Origin: Pseudonocardia sp. MH-G8
Lineage (GTDB): Bacteria; Actinomycetota; Actinomycetes; Mycobacteriales; Pseudonocardiaceae
DNA: 64,000 bases
NCBI RefSeq assembly: GCF_002262885.1
Contig: NZ_NKYF01000027.1
Location: 1 to 64,000 of the forward strand
Direction of reading: 5' to 3'
Part shown: positions 24,485-33,114 of the stretch, piece after piece
How positions within the stretch are numbered: position 1 is the first letter of the stretch
Layout of the letters: every line of letters begins with the position of its first letter
Notes under the pieces: model-generated
What the model saw: the letters and a program-made list of their open reading frames with translations, nothing else
The model's database searches: none
Told to the model about the DNA's origin: nothing
Made by a program: the position numbers and the translations under genes

Positions 24485-25318
24485 ATGATCACGACGGAAC
24501 AGAGCGGACAGAAGGCGGCGCGTCCGCCGGCGTCCACGGGGCGGCGGCCGCACCTGCGCGTCCGACACGGGCTGATCACGACACTGTCGATCGTCGTGGT
24601 CCTGTTGTTCTGGGAGATCACCGGACGTCGGATGAACCCGATCTTCGCTTCCTACCCGACCGCCGTCGTGCAGAAGTTCGGTACCCAGCTGAGGTCCGGG
24701 CTGCTGCTCGAGGCCCTGCTCGACAGCCTGCAGCCGCTGCTGCTCGGGTTCCTGCTCGCGGCGCTGATCGGCATCCCGGTCGGACTGCTGATCGGCCGCT
24801 ACAGGGCGGTCGACGCCGCGCTGGGCGTCTACGTCACCGCCGGGTACGCGATGCCGCTGGTGGCGCTCATCCCGCTGTTCATGCTGTGGTTCGGGTTGGG
24901 GTTCACGGTGAAGGTCGTCATCGTCGTGGTGATGACGGTGTTCCCGATCGTGATCAACACTCGGGCCGGGGTGCTCGCGGTGCCGCGCGCGCTGACCGAG
25001 GTCGGCACCTCGTTCATGGCCTCCGAGTTCGCCATCGTGCGAAAGATCATCCTGCCGGCCACCGTGCCGCACATCATGACCGGGCTCCGGCTGGGCATCG
25101 GCCGCGCGGTGATCGCGATCGTCATCGCCGAGTTCTTCACCGCGATCGGCGGACTCGGCGGGCAGATCATCCTCGCCGGCCAGAGGTTCGACACCGCGGG
25201 CCTGTTCGTGCCGGTGACGGTGCTGATGGTGCTCGGCGTCGGGTTCACCCGCCTCGTGGGCTGGCTGGAGACGAAGGTGGCCCCCTGGGCCGGGCCCGCC
25301 GACCCGGAACGCGGCTGA
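24485..25318 (+). CDS. ABC transporter permease (SsuC/TauC family)
   Basis: The 277-aa protein starts at ATG 24485. It has a basic cytoplasmic N-terminus, then six predicted transmembrane helices. The EAA-type cytoplasmic loop is seen around EVGTSFMASEFAIVRKIILP (residues about 172-191), which couples to the ATPase. The family mediates import of sulfonates, nitrate and related anions. It completes a binding protein-ATPase-permease importer with the two genes before it. The substrate is unknown but is likely the compound oxidised by the adjacent monooxygenase. Confidence 0.92.
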   Translation: MITTEQSGQKAARPPASTGRRPHLRVRHGLITTLSIVVVLLFWEITGRRMNPIFASYPTAVVQKFGTQLRSGLLLEALLDSLQPLLLGFLLAALIGIPVGLLIGRYRAVDAALGVYVTAGYAMPLVALIPLFMLWFGLGFTVKVVIVVVMTVFPIVINTRAGVLAVPRALTEVGTSFMASEFAIVRKIILPATVPHIMTGLRLGIGRAVIAIVIAEFFTAIGGLGGQIILAGQRFDTAGLFVPVTVLMVLGVGFTRLVGWLETKVAPWAGPADPERG

Positions 25319-25346
25319 ACCACGGTCACGGATACCTGAGGGAGAC

Positions 25347-26570
25347 ATGTCAGACCGAGAGTCCATCATCATCGTCGGCGGCGGACCGGTGGGCGCCGTC
25401 GCAGCGCTCGCGGCGGCGGAGCGCGGCTTCCGCGTGACGATCGTCGAGCAGAACGCCGACATCGAGATCGACAGCGCGCCGCGGGCCGCGACCTTCCACC
25501 CCTCGACGCTGGAGCTCATCGACGAGGTCGGCATCATCGACGAGTTCATCGCCGTCGGCCTGGTGTGCCGGTACTTCGACTTCTGGGACAAGGCCGCAGG
25601 CACCCTGGTGGCGCGGATGGATCACGACACCCTGCGAGACGACACGCCGTTCCCGTACGTGGTGCAGACCGAACAGCACAAGCTGGTCCGGATCGCGCTC
25701 GACCGGCTGCGTCGCATGCCCGACGTGGACGTCCGCCTCGGCTGGTCGGTGGAGAGCGTCGACCAGGACGCCGACCGGGTCAGCGTGCGCGTCCGCGACG
25801 GCTCCGGCGAGCAGGAGGTCCTGACCGGCGACCGGCTGTTCGCCTGCGACGGCGGCCGTAGCACCGTGCGCAAGTCGATGGGCATCGACTTCGAGGGTTA
25901 CACGTGGCCGGAACGGTTCGCCGTGCTCACCACCCGGAACGACTTCGCCGCCGAGTTGGGCTGCAGCACGCGGAGCTACTTCGCCGATCCGGACCAGTGG
26001 GTGAACCTCTTCAAGGTCGCGGGCGACGACATGTTGGGCCGCTGGCGCGTGGTGTTCGCCGCGCGTCCCGACCAGGCCGACGAGGAGGTGCTCGGCGACG
26101 AACACGCGGCGCGGGTCCTGTCCGCGATCCACCCCGCGACCGGGCCGCGGTCGCTGGTGCACCGCAACATCTACAACGTGCACCAGCGGGTGGCCACCCG
26201 CTTCCGGGACGGACGCGTGTTACTGGCCGGCGACGCGGCGCATGTCAACAACCCGATCGGCGGGCTGGGCCTGAACTGCGGCGTCCACGACGCGCTGGAG
26301 CTGGTGCGCACCGTCGACGAGGTGTCGTCCGGACGCGCCGACCCGGCGTTGCTCGACCGGTACGAGCGCCGCAGGCGCACGATCAACATCGAGTTCGTCC
26401 AGCAGCAGACCGTGGACAACAAGCAGCGGCTGGAGGAGAAGGACCCGGTGAAGCGGCGTGCACGGCTCGACCGCCTCACGGAGATCAGCAACGACGCGCA
26501 GGCCCAGCGGCGCTTCCTGCGCAGGACCTCACTGCTCGACTCCGTTGCGCGCGCGCGAGACATCGACTGA
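25347..26570 (+). CDS. FAD-dependent aromatic monooxygenase (group A flavoprotein)
   Basis: The 407-aa protein starts at ATG 25347 with GAGGGAGACATG context. It shows the three fingerprints of single-component flavoprotein hydroxylases (PHBH/UbiH/salicylate hydroxylase type). These are GxGxxG in IIVGGGPVGAVAAL (about 8-21), the DG motif ACDGGRSTVRK (about 167) and the GD motif VLLAGDAAHVNNPIGGLGLN (about 291-310). The C-terminal thioredoxin-like extension of phenol hydroxylases is missing. It is expected to hydroxylate an aromatic ring using NAD(P)H and O2. It is next to an importer and to UbiD/UbiX, so a hydroxylated aromatic acid is a likely substrate; the exact compound is unknown. Confidence 0.88.
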   Translation: MSDRESIIIVGGGPVGAVAALAAAERGFRVTIVEQNADIEIDSAPRAATFHPSTLELIDEVGIIDEFIAVGLVCRYFDFWDKAAGTLVARMDHDTLRDDTPFPYVVQTEQHKLVRIALDRLRRMPDVDVRLGWSVESVDQDADRVSVRVRDGSGEQEVLTGDRLFACDGGRSTVRKSMGIDFEGYTWPERFAVLTTRNDFAAELGCSTRSYFADPDQWVNLFKVAGDDMLGRWRVVFAARPDQADEEVLGDEHAARVLSAIHPATGPRSLVHRNIYNVHQRVATRFRDGRVLLAGDAAHVNNPIGGLGLNCGVHDALELVRTVDEVSSGRADPALLDRYERRRRTINIEFVQQQTVDNKQRLEEKDPVKRRARLDRLTEISNDAQAQRRFLRRTSLLDSVARARDID

Positions 26571-26616
26571 TCAGCGACCGCTGTCCGTCCTGAACCCCCG
26601 ACACCCCGAGGACCGC

Positions 26617-27555
26617 ATGTTGCGAATCGCCGTACCCGATCTGGTGTCCCCGTCGTACTTCCCCGCCATCGCGGCCGTCGAGCTCGGCCTGGCGCGCGAC
26701 GAGGGACTGGACGTCCGGCTGGACCTGCTCTATCCCGTCACCGACGCGGCTGAGGCGTTGCGCACGGGGGAGATCGACTTCCTGGCGGGTGCGGCGCACG
26801 CGCCGATGCACGCGTTCCCCGGGTGGCGCGGCGCGAAGCTGGTCGCTGCGTTGTCGCAGGGCATGTACTGGTTCCTGGTCATGCGCGCCGACTCCGGCAT
26901 CGCCCGAGGCGACCTCGGCGCGCTGCACGAGGTGCGGATCGGTGCCGCGCCGGGTCCCGACCTCGGCCTGCGCCAGTTGCTCGTGGCAGCCGGGATCGAC
27001 ACCGAGCGCAGTGGCATCGAGGTCGGGCCCGTCCCGGCCACGGAGGGCGCCGGCACGTCCTTCGGCCTTGCGGCGGCACAAGCGCTCGAGGAGGGGCTGA
27101 TCGACGGGTTCTGGGCCAACGGGATGGGGGCCGAGCTGGCGGTGCGCCATGGCACCGGCACGCTCGTGCTCGACGCGCGGCGCGGTGACGGCCCGCCGGG
27201 TGCCGAGGCGTACACCTTTCCCGCCCTCGCCGTCACCGACGAGACGATCGACCGCCGTCCGGACGCGGTCGCTGCCATGACCCGGGCGATCGTCCGCGCG
27301 CAGGAGATCCTGCGTGCCGACCCCGGCCGCGCCACCGAGGTCGGCGAGCGCGTCTTCCCGCCGGGGGAGGCGTCCTTGATCGCCGACCTCGTCCGCCGCG
27401 ACGCGCCGTACTACGACCCGCGGATCGACGCGGAAACGGCGCGCGCGCTCGTCGACTTCGGTCAGCGCTGCGGGCTCCTCGACGCCCCGGTCGATTACGG
27501 CGCGGTCGTGGCCACCGCCTTCAGCGACCTCTGGGACACCTCGCCCCGCGGCTGA
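26617..27555 (+). CDS. NMT1/SsuA-like substrate-binding-fold protein without signal peptide
   Basis: The 312-aa protein starts at ATG 26617 with GAGG upstream. The frame is open before it but overlaps the monooxygenase gene. It begins directly with the fold (MLRIAVPDLVSPSYFPAIAA), with TGEIDFLAGAAHAPMHA typical of NMT1/THI5-like proteins. No signal peptide, lipobox or transmembrane helix is visible, unlike the lipoprotein at 22586. It may be a cytoplasmic ligand-binding or sensor protein, or an exported one whose start is missed; no plausible leader occurs in frame. It is the last gene of the plus-strand set and ends 10 bp from the convergent UbiD gene. Confidence 0.75.
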   Translation: MLRIAVPDLVSPSYFPAIAAVELGLARDEGLDVRLDLLYPVTDAAEALRTGEIDFLAGAAHAPMHAFPGWRGAKLVAALSQGMYWFLVMRADSGIARGDLGALHEVRIGAAPGPDLGLRQLLVAAGIDTERSGIEVGPVPATEGAGTSFGLAAAQALEEGLIDGFWANGMGAELAVRHGTGTLVLDARRGDGPPGAEAYTFPALAVTDETIDRRPDAVAAMTRAIVRAQEILRADPGRATEVGERVFPPGEASLIADLVRRDAPYYDPRIDAETARALVDFGQRCGLLDAPVDYGAVVATAFSDLWDTSPRG

Positions 27556-27565
27556 CCGTGCCGGA

Positions 27566-29122
27566 CTACCTGTCGATCGCGTAGTCGGCCCAGCGCCGAT
27601 GCACGAGATCGAGGTCGTCCTTCGCCGGCAGCACGGTGGGAGGAAATGTCCGTCCGCCCCAGGCCTCCTGAGGTGCATAGCGGAAGGTGCGCGTCGCGTC
27701 GATCAGCGTGCGGTTCCACAGGCCCGCGCCGAGACGGCCGACATCGCGATCTTCCAGCGGCGTGCTGGGGTCGATCGGGGAGCCGAAGCTCCCGGGGAAG
27801 GTGACGACGTCGTCGCTCCCCGGCTGCACCCGGTAGGCGATCGCCCAGTCGAGGGCCGAGTAGTCCGACGGGTCGACGTCCTCGTCGACGACGATGACGT
27901 ACTTGTAGCGGTAGAGCGCGGCGTTGCTGCTCCACAGCGCTGCGGCCACCATCTTCGCGTGGCCTTCGTGGACCTTGTCGATCTGAACCACGATCGTGGT
28001 CCCGTTGGTGACGGGATGCACGTAGACCTGGCGGATCCCGGGAACGCGAGCGTTCTCCAGCGTCGCCCACGCGATGCCGGCCCGCTGTACGGAGGACAGG
28101 TAGCTGTTCTCACCGGGCGACCCGGGAAGCGATCCCTCCAGGGTCCCGCGGAAGATCGGGTCGTCCCGGTGGGTCACGCAGGAGGCCTCGATGGTGGGCC
28201 GCAGCTTCGGTACGTCGCTCACGTACCCGGTGAACTCGCCGAACGGACCCTCCCACTCATAGGTGTCCGGATCCGGGGACACGTGACCCTCGACGACGAT
28301 CTCGGCAGTCGCCGGCACCTGCAGATCGACGGTCTCGCACTGCACCAGCGGAACCGGGGCGCCCAGGAACCCGCCCATCACGTCGTACTCGGAGACACCC
28401 TGGGGGATCGGGCTGCCGGCCAGGATGTCCATCACGGGGTGCCAGCCGTACACGCAGGCGACCGGCATGGGTTCCCCTCGCTCGATCCACTTCGCCCAGT
28501 GGCGGCCCCAGCCCTGGCTGGGCACCATCAGGGTGGCGATCTTGTTCCGGCCGACGATCATGCCGCGGTAGACGCCGAGGTTGACCGTCCCGTCGTCCGG
28601 ATCGCGGGTCACGACCGCGGCGAAGGTGTTGATGTACCGGCCGCCGTCGAGATAGTGCCAGTGGGGGACCGGGAGGTCGTGGAGATCGACGTCCGCTCCA
28701 CGGACGATGTTGTCGCGGACCGGGCCGGCGTCGACACGGACCGGCTCGATCCGCTTCTCGTTGTGTTCTCGCACGTGCTCGACCAGTGACGTGTACGGCG
28801 TCTCGGGATCGAGGCCGAGCAGGATCGCGATTCGGCGGTGGCTGGCGAGCAGGTTCGTGGTGACCTTCCCGCACCGGCTCGACTCATGGTTGTAGTCGGT
28901 GATGTTCTCGAACAGGAGGCCGGGCGAGTTCCGTTGCAGCGCGACCCGGCTGACGGCGCCCAGTTCCCTGTTCCAGTGGACTTCGCTGGACACCGCCGAC
29001 AGCTCGCCATGGGACCTCAGATCGGCGAGCGCCGATCGGAGGTCCGCCGTCGTCGGCGTGCCGTTCGATGAACCCGCCCCATTTGCCAGTGAGGTGGCGG
29101 TGTCCGGGCTGGTGTTCGTCAT
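27566..29122 (-). CDS. UbiD-family prenyl-FMN-dependent decarboxylase
   Basis: The 518-aa protein starts at ATG 29122, with AAGGAG 11 bp before. The length fits UbiD (480-520 aa). Motifs of the prenyl-FMN active site are present: EGPFGEFTGYVS near residue 290, which carries catalytic Glu of the E-R-E set. The metal/phosphate region around SNAALYRYKYVIVVDEDVDP is near residue 390. The family does reversible non-oxidative decarboxylation of (hydroxy)aromatic or α,β-unsaturated acids in the cytoplasm. It needs the cofactor made by UbiX, encoded at 30619. It is transcribed with the MFS carrier upstream (30 bp gap). The substrate is probably an aromatic acid brought in by one of the local carriers. 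Confidence 0.93.
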   Translation of the reverse strand: MTNTSPDTATSLANGAGSSNGTPTTADLRSALADLRSHGELSAVSSEVHWNRELGAVSRVALQRNSPGLLFENITDYNHESSRCGKVTTNLLASHRRIAILLGLDPETPYTSLVEHVREHNEKRIEPVRVDAGPVRDNIVRGADVDLHDLPVPHWHYLDGGRYINTFAAVVTRDPDDGTVNLGVYRGMIVGRNKIATLMVPSQGWGRHWAKWIERGEPMPVACVYGWHPVMDILAGSPIPQGVSEYDVMGGFLGAPVPLVQCETVDLQVPATAEIVVEGHVSPDPDTYEWEGPFGEFTGYVSDVPKLRPTIEASCVTHRDDPIFRGTLEGSLPGSPGENSYLSSVQRAGIAWATLENARVPGIRQVYVHPVTNGTTIVVQIDKVHEGHAKMVAAALWSSNAALYRYKYVIVVDEDVDPSDYSALDWAIAYRVQPGSDDVVTFPGSFGSPIDPSTPLEDRDVGRLGAGLWNRTLIDATRTFRYAPQEAWGGRTFPPTVLPAKDDLDLVHRRWADYAIDR

Positions 29123-29151
29123 CGCCCATTGCTCCTTCCAGAGACGTGCGC

Positions 29152-30453
29152 CTATCCGACGGTGGCGTTGGACTCGGGTAGCTGTCGCGTCGGGTTCCTC
29201 GGTTTGGTCTCGGGCAGGAGAATTGCGCAGACCACGAAGAGGACCACCCCGACCAGGCTGGCGACCCCCATCCCGACGCCGAGATTCCCGAATGCGAGCA
29301 CGGCGACCAGGCTCGGTGCGAGCGCGGAGACGCCGCGGCCGAACATGTACGCGGTCGAGGTTGCTGTGGCCCTGATGCGTGTCTCGAAGCTCTCCGGCAG
29401 CCACGCCCCCATGAGCGATGCCTGCGCGTTGCCCATGCTCCAGAGGAAGAAGAGCCAGAACAGTGACCACACCCAGATGCTGCCCGGATAGGTGTGCTCG
29501 CCGCCGAGGCTGACGACCAGGATGCCGATCGATCCCATGAGCGTGAACACCGCGGGCACCAGGGTGGCGGTCTTCCTGCCGACCTTGTCGCCCCACAGGC
29601 CGAAGGCGATCTTGAGCGGTACGACCACCCACACAGCGAACGTGTTGACCTCTTGCCACACCGACGGTCCTTGGTCGTAGGTCTCGACGATGAAGGTCGG
29701 CATCCAGGAGGTGACGCTGTAGTAGGAAATCATGTACCCGAGCACCAGCCCGAAGGCGAGCAGCCACCGTCGCGAAGCGCCTGATCTCCGCACTTCCCGG
29801 AACACCTGGAGAGCGGTCTCGTCCCTGGCCGGCCGCTCGTTCCTGCTCCGCAGCCAGACCTTGGACTCCGGCATCCAGATCCTGATCACCACGCACAGGA
29901 CGAGCGGGAGGCAGCCGGTGGCGAGGCTCCACCGCCACCCTTCCGGCCCGCTGGTCGCGATGATCTGGGCTGCCACCACCCCGGCGAGGAGGCTGCCGAC
30001 CGGGAGGGAGCTCTGAATCACCGACGCTCCGAGGCCGCGGTGGCGCTTCCACGCCTCGTTGAACAACGCCATACCGACACCCCATTCGCCGCCGAGGCCG
30101 ATACCGGCGACGAGGCGGGTGAGCAGGAGCGTGGTGTAGTTCCAGGAGAAGGCCGACAGGAGCGCACCGACCGAGAACAGCGCGATGCTCCAGGTCAGCG
30201 CTTTCTTGCGGCCGTGCGAATCGGCGATGCGCCCGAACAGTGCCCCGCCGATGATGGATGCGACGAGCTGAACAGTGATGATCGTTCCCGCTTGTTGGGC
30301 GGAGATTCCCAGGCTCGTCGTGATCGAGGGGAGTGCGAATGTGATGATCAGCAGGTTGTAGCCGTCGGTGACGTAACCCAGGATCGCTGACAGCAGGATG
30401 ATCCAGCGCTGCCCCGTGCTATACGATTCTGCTGGTTCCGCGCTCGAGGTCAT
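29152..30453 (-). CDS. MFS transporter, aromatic acid/sugar:H+ symporter-like
   Basis: The 433-aa protein starts at ATG 30453 with GGAGACTCCCC in front; the longer frame is shadow. Twelve predicted helices are present. The first loop signature is GRIADSHGRKKALTWS, and GYVTDGYNLLIITFALPSI is typical of AAHS/metabolite:H+ symporters. It likely imports the acid used by UbiD, since the two genes are adjacent and co-oriented with a 29-base gap. It is divergent from the UbiX gene across a promoter region holding an inverted repeat. Confidence 0.88.
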   Translation of the reverse strand: MTSSAEPAESYSTGQRWIILLSAILGYVTDGYNLLIITFALPSITTSLGISAQQAGTIITVQLVASIIGGALFGRIADSHGRKKALTWSIALFSVGALLSAFSWNYTTLLLTRLVAGIGLGGEWGVGMALFNEAWKRHRGLGASVIQSSLPVGSLLAGVVAAQIIATSGPEGWRWSLATGCLPLVLCVVIRIWMPESKVWLRSRNERPARDETALQVFREVRRSGASRRWLLAFGLVLGYMISYYSVTSWMPTFIVETYDQGPSVWQEVNTFAVWVVVPLKIAFGLWGDKVGRKTATLVPAVFTLMGSIGILVVSLGGEHTYPGSIWVWSLFWLFFLWSMGNAQASLMGAWLPESFETRIRATATSTAYMFGRGVSALAPSLVAVLAFGNLGVGMGVASLVGVVLFVVCAILLPETKPRNPTRQLPESNATVG

Positions 30454-30530
30454 GGGGAGTCTCCAGTCGTCGTCCGGCTTCCTCGCCGAGACCGTGCCCA
30501 GGATCATGACAAGCCGATGGACGACGACCA

Positions 30531-30568
30531 ATATCGCTTCGCCTATGACCTCTTCAGCGAACAGATAT
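30531..30568. promoter_or_regulatory. imperfect inverted repeat in the MFS/UbiX divergent promoter
   Basis: ATATCGCTTCGC (30531-30542) and GCGAACAGATAT (30557-30568) form an inverted repeat matching at 10 of 12 positions. It lies midway between the divergent starts at 30453 and 30619, which suggests an operator for shared control of UbiX and MFS-UbiD. The binding regulator is unknown; the LysR at 31278 is a candidate. Confidence 0.4.
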
Positions 30569-30618
30569 ATGTCCGATCCGCCTGTTCGCCACAATGTGCG
30601 CTACGGTGAGGAAGCACA

Positions 30619-31281
30619 ATGAGAGTTCGACCGGAGGGCGCCGTGAGCACACCTAAGCGGCTGATCGTCGGGATTTCCGGCGCTTCAGGTGCAGTCTACG
30701 GGATCCGCGCGCTGGAGATTCTTCGCGATGCGGCCGGCGTGGAGACCCACCTGATCGTCAGCAAGTCCGCTCGAGCGACGATCAAGCATGAGACGGACTA
30801 CTCGATGGACCAGGTGAAGGCCCTGGCCGATGTCGTACACAGTGATAATGATATCGGAGCCGCTGTGTCCTCGGGCAGTTTCCGCACGAATGGGATGCTG
30901 ATCGCGCCGTGCAGCGTCAAGACATTGTCCGGGGTGGCGAACTCCTACGACGACAACCTCATCGTGCGAGCCGCTGACGTCTGCCTGAAGGAGCGCCGGC
31001 CCGTGGTTCTGCTGCTGCGCGAGACACCTCTGCATGCGGGGCACATCCGACTCATGGCGGGCTGCGCGGAGTCGGGCGCCACGGTGATGCCGCCGGTCCC
31101 CGCCTTCTACACCCTCCCGAACACGCTGGCCGACGTCGTCGAGCACACCGTGACCCGCGCGCTGGAACGTTTCGACATGGCTCCGGACGGGGCCGTCCGG
31201 TGGAGCGGCATGGGGGAGTCGATGGCCGAACTCCCGCTGTCCGGGAACGAGGCCGCCGGCAGCCTGCGCTGCGCGACCTAG
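30619..31281 (+). CDS. ubiX: UbiX-family flavin prenyltransferase
   Basis: The 220-aa protein makes the prenyl-FMN cofactor for UbiD from FMN and dimethylallyl (pyro)phosphate. Signatures: KRLIVGISGASGAVYG at the N-terminus, SSGSFRTNGMLIAPCSVKTL in the middle, then SYDDNLIVRAADV and VVLLLRETPLH. All are typical of UbiX/Pad1. ATG 30619 has GAGGA in front. GTG 30643, preceded by GGAGGGC, would give the more usual short N-terminus and is a real alternative. It is divergent from MFS-UbiD; its stop overlaps the stop of the convergent LysR gene (CTAG). Confidence 0.94.
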   Translation: MRVRPEGAVSTPKRLIVGISGASGAVYGIRALEILRDAAGVETHLIVSKSARATIKHETDYSMDQVKALADVVHSDNDIGAAVSSGSFRTNGMLIAPCSVKTLSGVANSYDDNLIVRAADVCLKERRPVVLLLRETPLHAGHIRLMAGCAESGATVMPPVPAFYTLPNTLADVVEHTVTRALERFDMAPDGAVRWSGMGESMAELPLSGNEAAGSLRCAT

Positions 31282-32177
31282 TCGGTCGTGCCCGACCACG
31301 CTCTCGCGTGGTAGATCAGCAGTTCCCGGAAGGCCTGCGCGGACGGCGTCAGAGGCTCGGAAGCGCGGTGGATCAGGCGCAGCTCCCGGCGCGCGTAGCC
31401 GTCGCTGAGCAGGGTCGGAGGATCCAGGTCGCCCGCCGCCAGGCGAGGAACGACGGTGACCCCCATCCCTGCGTGCACCATCCGCCAGAGCATCGACAGC
31501 TGCCCGGTCTCGACCGAGACCTTGGGGGTGAACCCGGCCTGGTCGCACATCTCGTTCATCAACGTGCGTAATCCGCCGCCGCTGCGTAGCGCGACGAACT
31601 CGTCGTCGGCGAGCTCGAGCAGGTGCACAGCACTCCGGCCGGACAAGGGGTGGCCCGGCGGTAGAAGGGCCACGATCGGCTCGGCCAGCAGCAGGTTCGC
31701 TGCCAGGCTGGGCACGCGGCCGGAGGTTCGGACCACGGCCAGGTCGAGCTCGCCGTGGTGGACCCGCCGCTGGAACTCGGCCGACGCGTCGATGTCCTGC
31801 TCGGTGGTGGTGATCTCGACGCCGGGATGGGCCTGCCGGTACGCATGGAGGACTTCCGGCAGCAGCCCCGTGCCCACGCTCGGCAGGACTCCGATCGCCA
31901 CTCGACCGATCCGGACTTCTCTGGCCTGCTGCATCTGGTCCTGCAGAAGTCCGACCTCGGCCAGGATCCGTTCGGCATGCACCAGGAAGAGCTCACCGAC
32001 GCTGGTGGCGACCGCCCGGCGCCCATGTCGCTCGAACAGGTGCACTCCGAGCTCGTGCTCGAGCTTCTTGATCTGCACCGACAGCGAGGGCTGAGCGATG
32101 TACAACTTCTCTGCCGCCTGGGTGAAGCTGCCTTCGTTCGCGATGGTGCAGGCGTAGCGAAGCTGGTGGAGCTGCAC
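31278..32177 (-). CDS. LysR-family transcriptional regulator
   Basis: The 299-aa protein starts at GTG 32177 with GGAGGAC upstream; the longer frame overlaps the neighbour. The N-terminal HTH is classic LysR: QLHQLRYACTIANEGSFTQA, then AAEKLYIAQPSLSVQIKKLE. The effector domain follows (about 90-290, with GVLPSVGTGLLPEVL and AVVRTSGRVPSLA). It lies 49 bp after the flavin reductase gene, so it may be the last gene of that operon. It is convergent with UbiX, and its stop codon shares bases with the UbiX stop. Possible targets are the HpaB operon or the UbiX/MFS promoter; this is inference. Confidence 0.92.
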   Translation of the reverse strand: MQLHQLRYACTIANEGSFTQAAEKLYIAQPSLSVQIKKLEHELGVHLFERHGRRAVATSVGELFLVHAERILAEVGLLQDQMQQAREVRIGRVAIGVLPSVGTGLLPEVLHAYRQAHPGVEITTTEQDIDASAEFQRRVHHGELDLAVVRTSGRVPSLAANLLLAEPIVALLPPGHPLSGRSAVHLLELADDEFVALRSGGGLRTLMNEMCDQAGFTPKVSVETGQLSMLWRMVHAGMGVTVVPRLAAGDLDPPTLLSDGYARRELRLIHRASEPLTPSAQAFRELLIYHARAWSGTTD

Positions 32178-32226
32178 GCTGTCCTCCGGTCCACGCAGAC
32201 CCTGCGGAGCTGGTCCGATCCGACAG

Positions 32227-32751
32227 TCAGTACCACCAGGGGATCTCGGCGCTGCCGAGGTCGCGGAACTCGCCGAACCGCCCACCGTGGAAGGCCAGCC
32301 CGGTACCGGCTCGGTCGCGCAGGCAGTCGACCTCACCGAAGTAGATGCGGTGGTCGCCGATGTCGGCGGTCTGCTCTACCCGGCAGTCGGCGTGGACGAG
32401 TGCGTCCTGGATCACCGGGATCCCGCTGTCGGTCAGCTCGTGGTCGACGCCGTCGAAGCGGGCGCCGCCGCGGGTGGCGAAGCGCCGGGCGACGGCTTCC
32501 TGCCGCACACCCAGGATCGAGACCGCGAACCGGCCCGCCGCGTCGAGGGCGTTGCTGGTGCGGGTGCCGACGGTCAGCGACACCAGCAGCACGCAGGGGT
32601 CGACGCTGATCGACGTCAGCGAGTTGATGGTCATCCCCTGCGGCTCGCCGGACGCGTCGACCGCGGTGACGACGGCGACGCCGGTGGTGAACCGGCCCAT
32701 GCAGCGGCGCATGGCCGCGGTGTCCGGTGAGGCGAAGGGCGCTGCCTTCAC
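32227..32751 (-). CDS. flavin reductase, partner of HpaB-type oxygenase
   Basis: The 174-aa protein starts at GTG 32751, with a GTGA overlap with the cupin stop. It is a flavin reductase-like FMN-binding split barrel (HpaC/RutF family): MGRFTTGVAVVTAVDASGEP, QGMTINSLTSISVDPC, GDHRIYFGEVDCLRD. It reduces free FMN or FAD with NAD(P)H to supply the diffusible-flavin monooxygenase encoded three genes upstream at 33115. It lies in the overlapping operon that also holds the cupin and nitrilase genes. Confidence 0.93.
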   Translation of the reverse strand: MKAAPFASPDTAAMRRCMGRFTTGVAVVTAVDASGEPQGMTINSLTSISVDPCVLLVSLTVGTRTSNALDAAGRFAVSILGVRQEAVARRFATRGGARFDGVDHELTDSGIPVIQDALVHADCRVEQTADIGDHRIYFGEVDCLRDRAGTGLAFHGGRFGEFRDLGSAEIPWWY

Positions 32752-33113
32752 GTGGGCTCCCCGGGCCGCGTGCGGTAGCGCACCTCGAAGGTGAGGGCTC
32801 CCTCGGGGCCCGTGGTCCACGGCCCGTGCTCCATGCCCGGCGGGCGGCAGGCGTAGTCGCCCGGCCGGAAGGTCCTCCCCAGGCGCAGATCGGTCATCGT
32901 CCCTTCGATGATGTAGACCTCCTCCCAGAAGTCGTGGACCTGCACCCCGTTGGGGCTGGTGTCGGTGCCGGGGGCGAGCCGCAGGATGCGGGTGGCGGTG
33001 CCGGCCTCGTCGTCCCGCGCGAGCACGCGCTCGGTCAGCTCCGGGACCACGCCCTCGCACGGGGTGAAGTCGACCTCGGTGACGGGAAAGAACTCGAACT
33101 CGGGCTTGGGCAT
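32748..33113 (-). CDS. cupin-domain protein
   Basis: The 121-aa single cupin starts at ATG 33113, one base after the HpaB stop. Cupin motif 1 is seen as VHDFWEEVYIIEGTM with G-D-Y in FRPGDYACRPPGMEHGPW (motif 2). The metal-site residues are partly altered: motif 1 has His-Asp-Phe-Trp-Glu-Glu. It may be a small ring-opening dioxygenase, an isomerase or a ligand-binding protein. It lies between the HpaB-like oxygenase and its reductase, so it probably acts on the hydroxylated product. Function is not certain. Confidence 0.85.
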   Translation of the reverse strand: MPKPEFEFFPVTEVDFTPCEGVVPELTERVLARDDEAGTATRILRLAPGTDTSPNGVQVHDFWEEVYIIEGTMTDLRLGRTFRPGDYACRPPGMEHGPWTTGPEGALTFEVRYRTRPGEPT

Positions 33114-33114
33114 C

